DNA of 64,000 nucleotides from Puccinia triticina (GCF_026914185.1 NC_070562.1:2790001-2854000); one strand, 5' to 3'. Shown: positions 34,171 to 45,413, counted from the first letter of the stretch. The notes: a model not told the origin generated them from the sequence alone. Made by a program: numbers and translations.

Positions 34171-36635
34171 GTTTCTTAGACTGGCTCAAATACTTTTTCT
34201 TAAAATACCTTGGAAAAACGGCAAAACAAACAAAAATATATCTCTTCAAACTCTTATCAAACAAAAAGAATATCCTCATCATTTTTCTTACTCTATTAAA
34301 AATCTTTAGTAACCGGAAGAAGAACTCACCATCTAAATCTGAATTATCTGAAAAATCTATTATCTTTGAATCAATCCCTTCCATCAACACCTCAAGAATA
34401 GAACCAACCAGACAAGCCACACAACAAACTATCGGATCCCTACTATCTGATGGCTTAGGATCCCTGTTTCAAAGCAAGTTATGTCAGAGTTGGAGGGACG
34501 GAAGCTTGTGGTGCATGACAAAGTATAAACCTGTAGCAAAGAAAATCAGACCAATCAATCAACCAATTCCACAAGCACTGAATCCACCTCTTCAAAGACT
34601 ACCGCTATCACGAGATCCCTACCAAACGCCTCTTACACCTCATCCACCGGACTTTAAGCCTACCGCTAGGATTACGGAAGAACGCTTGAAGGTAGTAAAC
34701 TTTGGACCCGACGGATGGCTGTGGGAGGAGGAATTAAAATTATTCAAGCATTTAATCGTGATTCGAGAGAAAGCTGTGGCCTTCACGCCAGAGGAAAGAG
34801 GACTCTTGAAACATTCATATGGTTTACCCTATGTCATACCGGTAATTGATCATGTACCATGGCAGAAGAAACCAATTCCAATCCCAGCAGCAATCAAAGA
34901 CAAATACGTGGAGCAAGTACGGGAACGGGTACGGAATAAACTCTACAAGCAATCAACATCAAGTTACTCTAGTCCGGTTTTTTGCATACTCAAACATGAC
35001 GGGAAGTTAAGGATAGTCCACGACTTACAAGAAATGAATAAGGTCACCATCAAAGACGCAGGACTACCGCCTGCAACAGAAGAGTTTGTGGAATCCTTTG
35101 CCGGGCGAGCCTGTTATGGATTGGGTGATATTATGGGAGGATATGACGAAAGAGAATTGGCCCCGGAATCGCGACCTCTCACCACCTTTGATACTCCACT
35201 AGGAAGATTTCAACTCACCAGACTTCCGCAGGGCGCAACCAATTCAGTAGCAGTGTATCAAGCACAAATGATGTGGATTCTCCAGGATGAAATACCCAAC
35301 CACGTAGGCGTATTTATTGATGATGGTGGTATCAAAGGGCCAAGTTCCACATACAATGATGAAGTTCTAGAAGAGAATCCAGGAATCCAACGTTTTATCT
35401 GGGAATACGCTCAAACACTGGAAAGAATATTGTTCCGAATTGAAGAAGCGGGACTCACTATCTCAGGAAAAAAGTTTGCATGCTGTGTACCTGCCTTGGA
35501 TATTGTGGGTCATGTGGTCTGCAAAGAAGGACGAAGGGTTTTGGATCAGAAGAAGAATAAGATAACGACATGGCCAACTCCCAATAACGTCACGGAGCTC
35601 CGAGGCTTCATGGGAATCGTAACTTACGTCAGGATTTTCGTCAAGAATCTGTCCAAAATAGCTGCTCCACTCCGAAGGCTGACACGAAAGGACGTAGAAT
35701 GGCTCTGGGACGAAAGCTGTGACGATGCCTTCAATCAGCTGAAAGAGATAATTGGAGAAGATATCACCCTGAAGAACCTTGATTATTCGAAAGACGCAGG
35801 GCTTATTGTTTTAGCAGTGGACTCCAGTTTCATTGCGGCCGGTGCAGTACTTTCACAACAGGAGCTTGAGACCGGATTAAATCGACCAGTATTATACGAA
35901 TCGATTGTGTTTTCGCCGGTTGAGTCAAAATATTCACAGCCTAAACTAGAACTCTGTGGGGTGGCACGAATCCTGAAGAAATTACAAACGCTCTTATGGG
36001 GTCAACATTTCAAACTCCAAGTGGACGCACAGTCTTTAATTCAGATGATCAACTCGCCTTCACTTCCCAATGCCCCCATGACAAGATGGGTAGCATTCAT
36101 CCAACTTTTTTCGTTCAAAATGGTGCATAAGCCAGGGAAAACGTTCACAATGCCAGACGCCTTGTCCAGACGCCCAATAAGCGATGAAGAGGAAGAATTC
36201 TACAATGATACGGAAGACTTTGACGAGGAAGAACCCCTAATCAAAGCCTGCTCACGGTATAACATAATTTCAGCCTCAATGGAACTATTGGAGTGGGAGG
36301 CTTCTGGTTTCTGGACAGACCTCAAATATTATCTACAAACACTGCAGAGACCCTGTTCTATGGATCTGGAGGATTTTCAGAAACTTAAACAAAAATCGGG
36401 TAACTATTTTATCCAGAATGGACGACTCATGAGAAGACATTCACCCATGCCACAACTAGTGATCTCCAAGATATCCTACCAGAGCAAGTTATTACAAATG
36501 GTTCACGAAGATCTAGGTCACCAGGGACTTGAGGAAACATACCAGCAATTAGTCTGCCGATTTTGGTGGCCAAGTTTGAAGAAAAAAGTCAAATTATGGG
36601 TTCATAGCTGCGAACCTTGTCAAAAGAGGGACCCA
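34131..36635 (+). pseudogene. pol of the outer retrotransposon, first part: RT, RNase H, integrase zinc domain
   Basis: The frame is open from inside the gag end and is uninterrupted up to the insert. After a 250-residue linker with a hydrophobic, Lys-rich start, the reverse transcriptase shows SPVFCILKHDGKLRIVHDL, RLPQGATNSVAVYQ and the catalytic GVFIDDGGIKGP (FIDD in place of YxDD). RNase H follows: LIVLAVDSSFIAAGAVLSQ, then SKYSQPKLELCGV and LQVDAQSLIQMI. The integrase zinc domain HEDLGHQGLEETYQQL with CEPCQKRD ends at the insertion point (TSD ACCCA 36631-36635). RT with an FIDDGG-type motif and such inserts is known from basidiomycete Gypsy elements. Confidence 0.9.
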
Positions 36636-36826
36636 TGTTATGAGCCGCGCTTGCGCGCCGTAGCGCTCCCCAGAGGCATGTCACTCCATTGTACATACAT
36701 GTCACGCTCTCCAAACCATAAGGGAGAGCCGGGGAAAGATCATCTAACTTTCCCCATCTAGCAATCTACTATTTAGCTAGACAACCTGAACAGAAGCCTC
36801 CCTCCCCCGACAGACTGAACCTAACA
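36636..36826 (+). repeat. 5' LTR of the chromovirus (191 bp)
   Basis: Identical to the 3' LTR except for G/A near 36665/42466 (CGTAGCGCTCC against CGTAGCACTCC). Contains a GC palindrome GGCGCGCAAGCGCG-type block near its start and the candidate R start ATCTAGCAAT at 36756-36765. Confidence 0.95.
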
Positions 36827-36827
36827 T

Positions 36828-36837
36828 ATTGCTAGAT
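36828..36837 (+). promoter_or_regulatory. Self-priming primer-binding site
   Basis: ATTGCTAGAT, one base after the 5' LTR, is the exact complement of ATCTAGCAAT at 36756-36765 within the LTR. In Tf1/sushi-type chromoviruses the 5' end of the RNA folds back onto such a site and primes reverse transcription in place of a tRNA. If the RNA starts at 36756, the U3 is 120 bp. Confidence 0.65.
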
Positions 36838-36967
36838 CCAAAACACGGGGAACAAGGCCGAAACCAGAAAGAAACCGAACTCAAACAGGAAACCGACCGA
36901 GCAAACCCAGAACAAGACAATCAATATCCGTCCGAATTGAACACAGACCCCGACCTAACAACACCAG

Positions 36968-37957
36968 ATGGCCGACGACGCTGCAGCTCTACGTGCTAGA
37001 GTGGACGAACTCTTGGCCGCCGTTCAGGAAGAGAGGGGACACTGCCAACAAGCCGAAGCGGACCTAGCATCAGCCCGAGCAGGTATGGTCGCACCCGCCG
37101 TAGTCCCTATGGTACCCGATCAGATACCGGCGGACGCCCCTGCAAAAGGACCCAAAATCGGCCTCCCGGACAAGTACGATGGCACCAGAGGAGCCAAGGC
37201 AGAGGTTTACGTCACTCAAATCGGGCTTTATGTCCTCTCGAACCCCAGGATGTTCCCCGACGACCGGAGCAAAGTAATCTTTTCGATCTCATACTTAACC
37301 GGTCAAGCAAGCGAGTGGGCCCAACCCTACACGGCGAAACTGTTTGCAGGACAGCCGGTCACCTATCTCGAGTTCTCGACAGCCTTCCAAATGATGTACT
37401 ACGACACCGAGTGCAAATCTAGGGCTGAGAAAGCTATCCGACAACTGAAGCAGACGAAATCGGTGGCACATTACACCTTCCAATTCAACCAGCACGCCGC
37501 TAACACGGGCTGGGAGGTATCAACCCTCATGAGTCAGTACCATCAAGGCCTCAAGAAGGACATCCGTTTAGCATTGGTCCTCGCAAGGGTGCATTTCACG
37601 GCGCTCACGGACCTCTGTAACCTGGCGTTGAAAATCGACAACGAAATCAATGGCGCCAATCCATGCGCTCCGGATGCCACCTCGACAGGCGACCCCAATA
37701 CAATGGATCTATCGGCGATGCGTGGGACTCTATCGAACACAGAAAAGGCCGACATGATGAAGGCTGGACTCTGTTTCTATTGCGGCGAGAAGGGCCACAT
37801 AGCCAGGGGATGCCCAAAGAAGGGGAAAGGGAAGGGCAAATCGGCGGCGCGAATTGCGGAGTTGGAAGAAGAGGTCCGCCGACTGAACACAAGCATTGGG
37901 ACGAGTGGAGGCGCAGGAAGGGCGGAGGAGTCAAAAAACGACGCTGCTCGGGAGTGA
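36968..37957 (+). CDS. gag of the chromovirus
   Basis: 329 residues from ATG 36968. A short N-terminal coiled segment (AALRARVDELLAAVQEERGH) precedes the capsid-like retrotrans_gag domain (KYDGTRGAKAEVYVTQIGLY, QASEWAQPYTAKLF, LKQTKSVAHYTFQFNQHA). The nucleocapsid zinc knuckle is CFYCGEKGHIARGC (CX2CX4HX4C) followed by a Lys/Gly-rich basic tail. Packages the element RNA into cytoplasmic particles. It overlaps the open pol frame; pol is reached by -1 frameshift nine bases or so before the stop. Confidence 0.95.
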   Translation: MADDAAALRARVDELLAAVQEERGHCQQAEADLASARAGMVAPAVVPMVPDQIPADAPAKGPKIGLPDKYDGTRGAKAEVYVTQIGLYVLSNPRMFPDDRSKVIFSISYLTGQASEWAQPYTAKLFAGQPVTYLEFSTAFQMMYYDTECKSRAEKAIRQLKQTKSVAHYTFQFNQHAANTGWEVSTLMSQYHQGLKKDIRLALVLARVHFTALTDLCNLALKIDNEINGANPCAPDATSTGDPNTMDLSAMRGTLSNTEKADMMKAGLCFYCGEKGHIARGCPKKGKGKGKSAARIAELEEEVRRLNTSIGTSGGAGRAEESKNDAARE

Positions 37958-37979
37958 AGGTTGTGCCTCCCCCGAGCAG
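37933..37979 (+). promoter_or_regulatory. -1 ribosomal frameshift signal, chromovirus gag/pol
   Basis: The heptamer A-AAA-AAC (37933-37939) lies in gag phase (TCA AAA AAC), 15 nt before the gag stop. After a 4-nt spacer, CTGCTCGGG (37944-37952) pairs perfectly with CCCGAGCAG (37971-37979) across an 18-nt loop, and an AG/CT pair extends it. Slipping by -1 enters the pol frame, which reads KKRRCSGVKVVPPPSS and then the protease. Confidence 0.85.
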
Positions 37980-40900
37980 TAGGGATATTGTAATCGCTAA
38001 AGTAGGATCTTGTAAAATTGTCAACACCAATGCAATCGATCCGCGGCTGTTCGCTAGCCTTTCCTTCTTTACTTTACAGAACCCCCGAGCCACAACCCCC
38101 CTTTCTGCCACATTCCTGATTGACTCAGGAGCCACTCACGACGTACTGAGTGAACAATTTGCCACCAGAATGGACCTGAGACTGGTCCATTCACCAGTTG
38201 AGAGAACCATTTCCGGCTTCGATGGATCCAAGAGCCGGTCCTCTAAAGAGACCCAACTCCTACTTGACTCAGACTCGGACCCTACAACCTTTATCATTAC
38301 GCGGCTTAAGGACGCGTACGACGGGATCCTGGGAATGCCCTGGATCAGGAAGCATGGGCACCGGATCGATTGGCGTGGACGCCAACTAACACCAAGCCAG
38401 ACAAGGATCACCGCTGTTGAGACAGTGTCGCCACCTCCGCCAAAAACCTCGCAGGACGGGGAGGAGCCCGACGCGAGGCAAGCGAGGAGAAGTGACGAGG
38501 GGGTGCCCGCCTCGTGCGGGATAACGCCCCCGCGATGTGAGTCCATTGACAAATTTCACCCTGTGACCCAGTTAGGAGCAACTGGCAAGCGGATTCAATT
38601 ACTAGGACAATATACCGAGCCTACACCGATACACCAGACCGACAGGACCTGTGAGGACGGCGACAGACCGGAAGCGGGACACATCCGGACCACACCACTG
38701 GACACCATCGCGGCCGCTGTGGCGGCTTCGTCTATGCCGACAAGAGCCTCCAGCGACGGGGAGGAGCCCGTAGGGAGGTACGTGAGGCAAAGTGACGAGG
38801 GGGTGCCCGCTATAAGCGGGATAACGCCCCCGCGATGTGAGTCCACCAACCATTCTTCACCAGATTTATTGAGGGCAACTGGCAAGCGGGCATGCCCCTT
38901 AGGACATCCTCCACAGGGACCCCGGGTATCATACGTCGAGACGGCAGGACAGGGGACCATCGCAGCCATTCCAATGGCTTCGTCTATACCAAAAGGAACC
39001 TCCAGCGACGGGGAGGAGCCCGTAGGGAGGCCAGCGAGGTTAAATGACGAGGGGGTGCGCAACTTGTGTGCGATAACACCCCCGCGATGTGAGTCCAACA
39101 CCTCTTCCACTCACCAAATGTCCATAAGAACAACTGGCAAGCGGGCACACCCTGTAGGACTTCATAAGTCGGCGACTATGGACGTGGCTAAGGTTGCTTG
39201 GAGCACCTCGGCTCAATTAGCGGCGCAGGCGAAACAGGACGTGCCTCCCAAGTCAGTCGAGGAGCTGGTCCCACGCAGGTATCACCGCCACCTCGGAATG
39301 TTCAAAAAAACCGAAGCACAACGACTACCACCCCGACGCAAGTATGATTTCCGGGTTGATTTGATACCTGGAGCGGTCCCCCACGCAAGCAGGATAATTC
39401 CACTATCCCCTGCGGAGAATGAGGCGCTGGACACGTTGATTAGAGAGGGACTAGAGCATGGAACCATCCTTAGGACTACATCCCCGTGGGCAGCCCCGGT
39501 CCTGTTTACAGGAAAAAAAGACGGCAATTTGCGGCCTTGTTTCGACTACCGAAGGCTGAACGCGGTTACGGTAAAGAACAAATACCCACTACCGCTCACA
39601 ATGGATTTAGTGGACAGTCTGTTGGACGCAGATACGTTCACCAAGCTAGACCTGCGCAACGCATACGGCAATCTCAGGGTGGCAGAGGGCGACGAGGAGA
39701 AGTTGGCGTTTGTGTGCCGGGCGGGGCAGTTTGCACCTCTCACTATGCCTTTCGGCCCGACGGGAGCACCCGGGTTCTTCCAATTTTTCATTCAAGACAT
39801 ATTGTTGGGAAGGATCGGCAAGGATACAGCGGCATATCTCGATGATATTATGATTTATACACAGCGCGGCACGGACCACGAAGGAGCGGTCGAAGAAATC
39901 CTAGAGATACTCAGCAAGCATCAACTATGGCTTAAGCCGGAGAAATGTGAATTCTCCAGAGCCGAAGTCGAGTACCTTGGTCTACTTATCTCGTGTAACC
40001 GGGTGAGGATGGACCCGGCAAAAGTTAAAGCGGTTTCGGATTGGCCGGCGCCCACCAACGTGACTGAACTCCAAAGGTTCATTGGGTTCGCTAACTTCTA
40101 CAGACGGTTCATTAGTCACTTCTCGCGGACAACAAGGCCACTACACGACCTCACTAAATCGGGAATCAGATTCGTGTGGGATAAACAATGCGACGAAGCG
40201 TTTGAGAGCCTCAAGACGCTATTCACATTGGCACCAATCCTGAAGATAGCAGACCCGTATAAACCATTCCTCCTGGAGTGCGATTGCTCGGATTTTGCAC
40301 TAGGCGCAGTTCTCTCACAAGTGTGCACGAAAGACAACGATTTACATCCGGTAGCGTATCTATCAAGATCCCTTATCCAAGCAGAACGTAATTACGAAAT
40401 TTTCGACAAAGAACTCCTCGCGATTGTAGCGGCATTCAAAGAATGGCGCCACTACCTGGAGGGGAACCCCAACCGGCTGAAGGCCATAGTGTACACCGAC
40501 CATAGGAATTTAGAAAGTTTCATGACTAGCAAAAGCCTCACCAGACAACAGGCAAGATGGGCCAAAACACTGGGAAATTTTGATTTTGAGATCATTTTTC
40601 GGCCGGGCCGGCAGGCGACCAAACCAGACGCGCTGTCAAGACGCCCGGACCTAGCGCCGAAGAAGGAGGAGAAACTGACATTCGGCCAACTGTTGAAGCC
40701 ATTGAACATTACCCCCGAGACCTTCGCGGCCATCGCTGAAATTGATGAATTCTTCGTCGACGAGTCCGTGGACCTAGCGGACGCCGACCACTGGTTTGAA
40801 GTGGACATCCTAGGAGTGGAGCAAACCGACGACAAGGAGGTGGGGGAGGACCGAGCGGACCTCATCCCAACGGACGCCGACTTGATAAGTTTGATCCGCG

Positions 40901-42348
40901 CCGCTACTCTCACAGACCCCAGGCTAACGCATTTAATAAGCAAGTGTCAGGATGCGTCGACCAGACAACGCGACTACTCCTATAAGGACGGCGTACTGTA
41001 CAACCAGGGGCGGATTGAGGTCCCAAAGGACAAATCCCTTAAGACAGCAATACTAAGGACCCGACACGATTGTCGACCAGCCGGCCACCCGGGGCGAGCA
41101 AAGACACTAGCGCTGGTGCGGCGATGTTTTAATTGGCCGGGGCAAAAGAAGTTCGTGAACCGGTATGTCGACGGGTGTGGATCGTGCCAACGCGTCAAAG
41201 GGTCGACACAAAAGCCCTTTGGAACGCTAGAACCCTTGCCAATACCGGCGGGCCCGTGGACCGACATCTCGTACGACATGATCACGGATCTCCCGGAGTC
41301 GAATAACAGTGACAGCATCCTTACAGTAGTAGACCGACTCACAAAGATGGCGCATTTCATACCTTGTAATAAGACTATGACCGCGGAACATTTGGCCGAC
41401 CTATTACTCCGTCAAGTGTGGAAGCTTCACGGAACTCCTAAAACAATTGTGTCCGACAGAGGGAGCGTCTTCATTTCACAGACGACAAAGGAGCTCAGCA
41501 AACGATTAGGCATCAGATTATGCCCTTCTACCGCGTATCACCCGCGAACGGACGGTCAATCCGAGATTGTGAACAAGGCCATCGAACAATATCTCCGGCA
41601 TTTCGTCGGATACCATCAAGACGACTGGGAGGGACTGCTGGCGGTGGCGGAGTTCTCACACAACAACCAAGAACACGTGTCCATTGGAATGTCGCCGTTT
41701 CGGGCGAACTATGGATTTGATCTGACATACGGAGGGATTCAGTCTTCCAAACAGTGTCTGCCATTGGTCGAAAAACGATTACAGGTGCTAGCAACAGTAC
41801 AAGAAGAATTGAAAGCGACTCTTGAGGCGGCACAGGCATCAATGAAACTCCAGTTCAACCGCAAGGTGGCGCCTACCCCAAAGTGGCAAGTAGGGGATGC
41901 GGTATGGCTGAATAGCAAACACATATCCACTACCAGACCCTGTCCCAAACTATCCCATAGATGGCTGGGACCCTTTCCCATCTCAGAACAGATATCCCCA
42001 TCAGCATACAAGCTAACATTGCCTCTTTCAATGAAGGGAGTCCACCCCACATTTCATGTTTCAGTTCTACAAAAACACACGGCGGACACGATCGAAGGAC
42101 GCGAGGTGGAGGAACCCCAACCAGTGATGGTAGAAGGAGCGGAAGAGTGGGAGGTGGCGGAGATCCTGGACTACAGGAGACAACGACAAAGGAAAGAGTA
42201 CCTGGTGGCGTGGAAAGGATACGGGCCAGAAGGAAACTCGTGGGAACCGGAATCAAATCTTCGAAATTGCCAACAACTAGTCACGGAATTCGACAAAAAT
42301 TTCCCGGAAGCAGCAGTGCGGCACAGGAGGAGGAGGAGATTCAAGTGA
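37940..42348 (+). CDS. pol of the chromovirus: protease, RT, RNase H, integrase, chromodomain
   Basis: Open to TGA 42348 with no interruption; the bare frame begins at 37663 but protein similarity starts after the frameshift. Protease: ATFLIDSGATHDVLS and DAYDGILGMPWIRKHG. A linker at about 38420-39160 has three imperfect repeats. RT: PCFDYRRLNAVTVKNKYPLP, then FTKLDLRNAYGNLRVAEGDE, and the catalytic YLDDIMIYTQ. RNase H: LLECDCSDFALGAVLSQ and VYTDHRNLESFMTS. Integrase: a zinc domain (H...GHPGRAKTL...CGSCQRVKG), then the D-D-E core around DISYDMITDLP, VSDRGSVFIS and HPRTDGQSEIVNKAIEQYL. C-terminal chromodomain: WEVAEILDYRRQRQRKEYLV then WKGYGPEGNSWEPESNL, with the aromatic cage residues W and W present. 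The chromodomain is thought to guide insertion to modified histones. Confidence 0.95.
38440..39160 (+). repeat. Three imperfect repeats of about 290 bp in the chromovirus pol linker
   Basis: Units start near 38450, 38752 and 39002 with SDGEEPVGR-type coding (GACGGGGAGGAGCCCG), continue with NDEGV...ITPPRCES and end with an ATGKRxxPLG block. Each keeps the pol frame. They lie between protease and RT; no domain is known to me for them. Confidence 0.85.
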
Positions 42349-42436
42349 AGGGTTAGGCTTTTTCCCTACGGGGTTTTTTACTGCCACCCAGGGAGAGGAC
42401 GCAGAGCCGGGGGCTTGGGCGTTAAGGGCGGGGTAG

Positions 42437-42627
42437 TGTTATGAGCCGCGCTTGCGCGCCGTAGCACTCCCCAGAGGCATGTCACTCCATTGTACATACA
42501 TGTCACGCTCTCCAAACCATAAGGGAGAGCCGGGGAAAGATCATCTAACTTTCCCCATCTAGCAATCTACTATTTAGCTAGACAACCTGAACAGAAGCCT
42601 CCCTCCCCCGACAGACTGAACCTAACA
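42437..42627 (+). repeat. 3' LTR of the chromovirus (191 bp)
   Basis: Preceded by the G-rich stretch AAGGGCGGGGTAG (42424-42436), the likely polypurine tract, and followed by the ACCCA target copy. Confidence 0.95.
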
Positions 42628-43538
42628 ACCCATTAGTTCCACAAGAAATACGGCACCCCACAGGAGAGAGCAGCTTATTCGGACGAGTAGCTTTGGACGT
42701 CTGTCATATCAAAGCTGGACGGTACAAGTACTTGCTGGTAGCACGGGATGATTTGTCTGGATGGGTTGAAGCAGCTCCTCTGGTGAAACTGACAGCCGCA
42801 ACTATTGGAAAATTTCTCCTTGAAGAATGGGTCTATCAATATGGCGTAATCAAAGCGGTGACGGCAGACAATGGACCGGAATTCAAGAATGAATTCATCA
42901 AAGCAGTCAAAAAGATTGGAGCAGTATTTAGGCCTCCTACACCTTATTATCCTGAAGCCAATGGTATGATTGAAAGAGGACACCGACCCATTAAAGACAC
43001 CCTAATCAAGATGTGTGGCGAATCTGGTGGGAAATGGAGGGAATATCTGCCTTTAGTACTCTTTGCTGACAGAATTTCGACAAAACGCACAACGGGATAT
43101 TCACCTTACGAGCTGGTGTTCGGCCAGAAAGCGGTTCTCCCGGTTGACTTGGAAATGGACACTTATCTGGGTATTGATTGGACTGAAGTCAGCACCACGG
43201 AACAACTCTTGGAGGCAAGGACTATGCAACTGGAACGTCAAGAAGAAATTCTAGGAATAGCTCACGAAAAGTTGATGAAGGTCAGAAATTCATCTGTTCA
43301 ATACTGGGATCGACGAATGGCAGCAAGACTTCGGAAGCCGTTAGATCCAGGAGAACTAGTTTTGGTCTACAACAAAAGCCTGGAGGATCAGTGGGGAAAA
43401 TTGTTTGCTAATCGATGGAACGGACCTTTTTGGATCAAGCAACAACTACCCAAGGGTTCCTATATCTTGGAAGAATTGGATGGGACTGAACTCAAGAGGG
43501 CTTATGCAGCTTCACATATCAAACGGTTTTACCCTTGA
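42628..43538 (+). pseudogene. pol of the outer retrotransposon, second part: integrase core and C-terminus
   Basis: Continues the frame that was cut at 36635. Integrase core with the first Asp in GRVALDVCHIKAGRY, the second in VTADNGPEFKNEFIK and Glu in YYPEANGMIERGHRPIKDTL, so the D-D-E triad is intact. The C-terminal part PGELVLVYNKSLEDQWGKLF, followed by NRWNGPFWI, matches the GPY/F-like module of Gypsy integrases. It ends ASHIKRFYP at the stop 43536-43538. No chromodomain, unlike the nested element. Confidence 0.92.
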
Positions 43539-43690
43539 GGACGTGAACTAGCAGACATTCAGGAGGATGAGGATCCATCTCAGCCGGAGTCTGCAGACGA
43601 CGAAATGGAGGAAGTATCTGGCAACAGTTCGGATGGTGGATCATCAGATGGCTCTGACTGAGCTGGATTACACCTACCAGGGTTGTTGTT

Positions 43691-43975
43691 TAAGTTGGGG
43701 AAGGAAAGAAGGCCTGCTCCTGACAAAGTCACTCTTTAAATGATTTCAATTGTCAGTTCAGTGGATATCAGGACCAGCTTTTCAAACCACAGAAAAAAAA
43801 AAAAAAAAAACTCAACATAAAGTCATTAATAAAAAAAAAAAAAAAAAAAAAAACCTCACACAGTTTCTATACTGTTCCTTCTTCTCCATTTCTCTTATCT
43901 TTTTTCTCTCTCTTTCTCTCTCAGTGGTATGCTTACAGGGAAGGTTGGGGACAACCTGTTTAAGTTGGGGGAGGG
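43691..43975 (+). repeat. Extra polypurine-tract-like copies behind pol
   Basis: TAAGTTGGGGAAGG at 43691 and TAAGTTGGGGGAGGGG at 43961 resemble the polypurine tract directly before the 3' LTR (TAAGTTGGGGGAGGA, 47120-47134). A-runs at 43793-43810 and 43831-43852 lie between them. They could be remnants of earlier ends or internal priming sites. Confidence 0.6.
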
Positions 43976-44394
43976 GGGTCTGGGATGGATTAATTTCAAG
44001 AATGAAAAGAACAAAAGACAAAAATAAAATAAAAAAATAACTAATCATCTTAAATTTTAGGGTTCTGGGGGTTTTACAATTTTTTTGAGTTTTTTTTAGG
44101 ATTATCTATCGATTTTTTTTGAGAAAAACACGTTTTACCCCGGGTACTCTGGACAAAAGATCAGTAACAACAAAAAAAAGAAAACTAGGAAAGAAACAAA
44201 CCAGAGGATCAGTATTGTGGGTGTAAGCAGGTGTAAAAAGAGGAGGAAACTCACAAAGGAACTAGTCATTGTAGCCAGCTTGACGCATGGTAGATCGAAA
44301 TTCTTTGAACAGATACGACCTGGAAAATGTGAACTCGCTGGATTCGACCGTTGACGACCTCGTTGGGAATCTGCTGGCAGTAGGGTACAAAGGC

Positions 44395-45120
44395 TCAAGC
44401 AAAAGTGTGATAGAGCCTAGTATAGGCCTTGGAGTCGATTGCGAAACAAGCACGATGCTTGATAGCTAAGGGACAATGGGGCTCCAGGAGAGCTTGGACT
44501 TGGAGGTCGCTTAAGAAGGAGAAATCCTCGATCGGGGGTTGACCAATGATGGAGGGGGTGGAAGCACGAGAAACGCTACTCATGCTGACGTCGTCCGCCA
44601 GATCAGTCTTGGTGACGCCGTCGGCATCAGCCTCACCATTTGCATCACCATCGGCATCATCTTCAGGATCAACGGCATCAACCTCGATGGGTTGATGACC
44701 GTTGGGCTCGTTACCAGTAGGCGCGGGCTGGTTAAGCCAGTCGGGTAAGGTGGTCCACGTATCATCCCACTCAGGGGGTGGAGGGACCTGTTCAGGAAGC
44801 GCAGAAAGTAATGAGCGGCCGGGTAAGAAATAGGTGATAGAGTAAGGAGAAGGACGTACACCACCCGACCACTCAATAAGGAGGTCCATCCCATCATCGG
44901 CGCGATCGGTCTCGGCAGTAGCTTCCCCGGAGTGGGATGAGCCTGACGCACCCGAACCCTGGGAACAATCCCCGTACTCGGCTGAGGAATGAGACCCGTA
45001 CTCGGACGAATCTGCGACCGAGTTTCAACAGCTGGTAGCCGGCGAAGTGAGGTTGCTAGGGCGAGGAGCAGCTGGTACCAGCCACTCGTCGCCTATGACA
45101 ACTCGGTTGGATACTAAGAA
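44395..45120 (-). pseudogene. Antisense reading frame in the outer retrotransposon
   Basis: On the minus strand one frame is open from a CACACAG acceptor at 45121 to a stop at 44395, 242 codons with a single TGA in the segment ATSC-stop-NSVADSS near 45024. It starts FLVSNRVVIGDEWLVPAAPR, continues with a Ser/Gly/acidic stretch, then MDLLIEWSGGVRPSPYSITY, PPPPEWDDTWTTLPDWLNQP, an Asp-rich run and SFLSDLQVQALLEPHCPLAI. I do not recognise a family. The TGA could again derive from CGA. The direction opposes gag-pol, so it may be a captured host gene or an antisense accessory gene. A facultative intron (GTGTACG ... CTGAACAG, 44870-44800) is possible. Confidence 0.5.
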
Positions 45121-45247
45121 CTGTGTGGCGAAGATCGGGAGTCAGGAACTCGTATGGGAAAAAGGGAAGAGAAAGATTGACTCACTGGATTGTCGGCTTC
45201 GTCGGAAGCGGGTCGATAAACGGGCAAGTTGGGATGCGATCTCTCAC

Positions 45248-45413
45248 CCGGGAGGCGCGGTTGGTATACTGGAGACGCTTGGCCAGGACTGGCTGCATCC
45301 GCACCCTGAAAGCGGGGGTGGAGGCCCACCAACCCGGGGGGAACCCGCAACAGGGAGGGCGACGGGGTCCGGAGTTTGGTCGGGGAATCCGGACGATCAC
45401 TGGACGCAATAAT
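45248..45413 (-). other. Possible exon of the antisense gene
   Basis: Between a good acceptor (TTCAGTTACTACAG, at 45414) and a GTGAGAG donor (at 45247) an open segment reads IIASSDRPDSPTKLRTPSPS. The phase relative to neighbours is not proven. Confidence 0.3.

Larger units (their letters stand above)
36636..42627 (+). mobile_element. Chromovirus (Ty3/Gypsy with chromodomain), complete, nested
   Basis: 5992 bp. LTRs of 191 bp at 36636-36826 and 42437-42627 (TGTTATG...CTAACA) differ at one base. ACCCA flanks the element at 36631-36635 and 42628-42632, a perfect 5-bp duplication, and the host pol frame reads through when the insert and one ACCCA are removed. gag and pol are open without stops, so the copy appears young and potentially complete. 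Confidence 0.97.

Noticed and set aside
44580..44951. A second antisense protein in the other frame (123 codons)
   Set aside because: It is a shifted frame of the longer antisense reading frame at 44395-45120, which has the better composition and splice signals.
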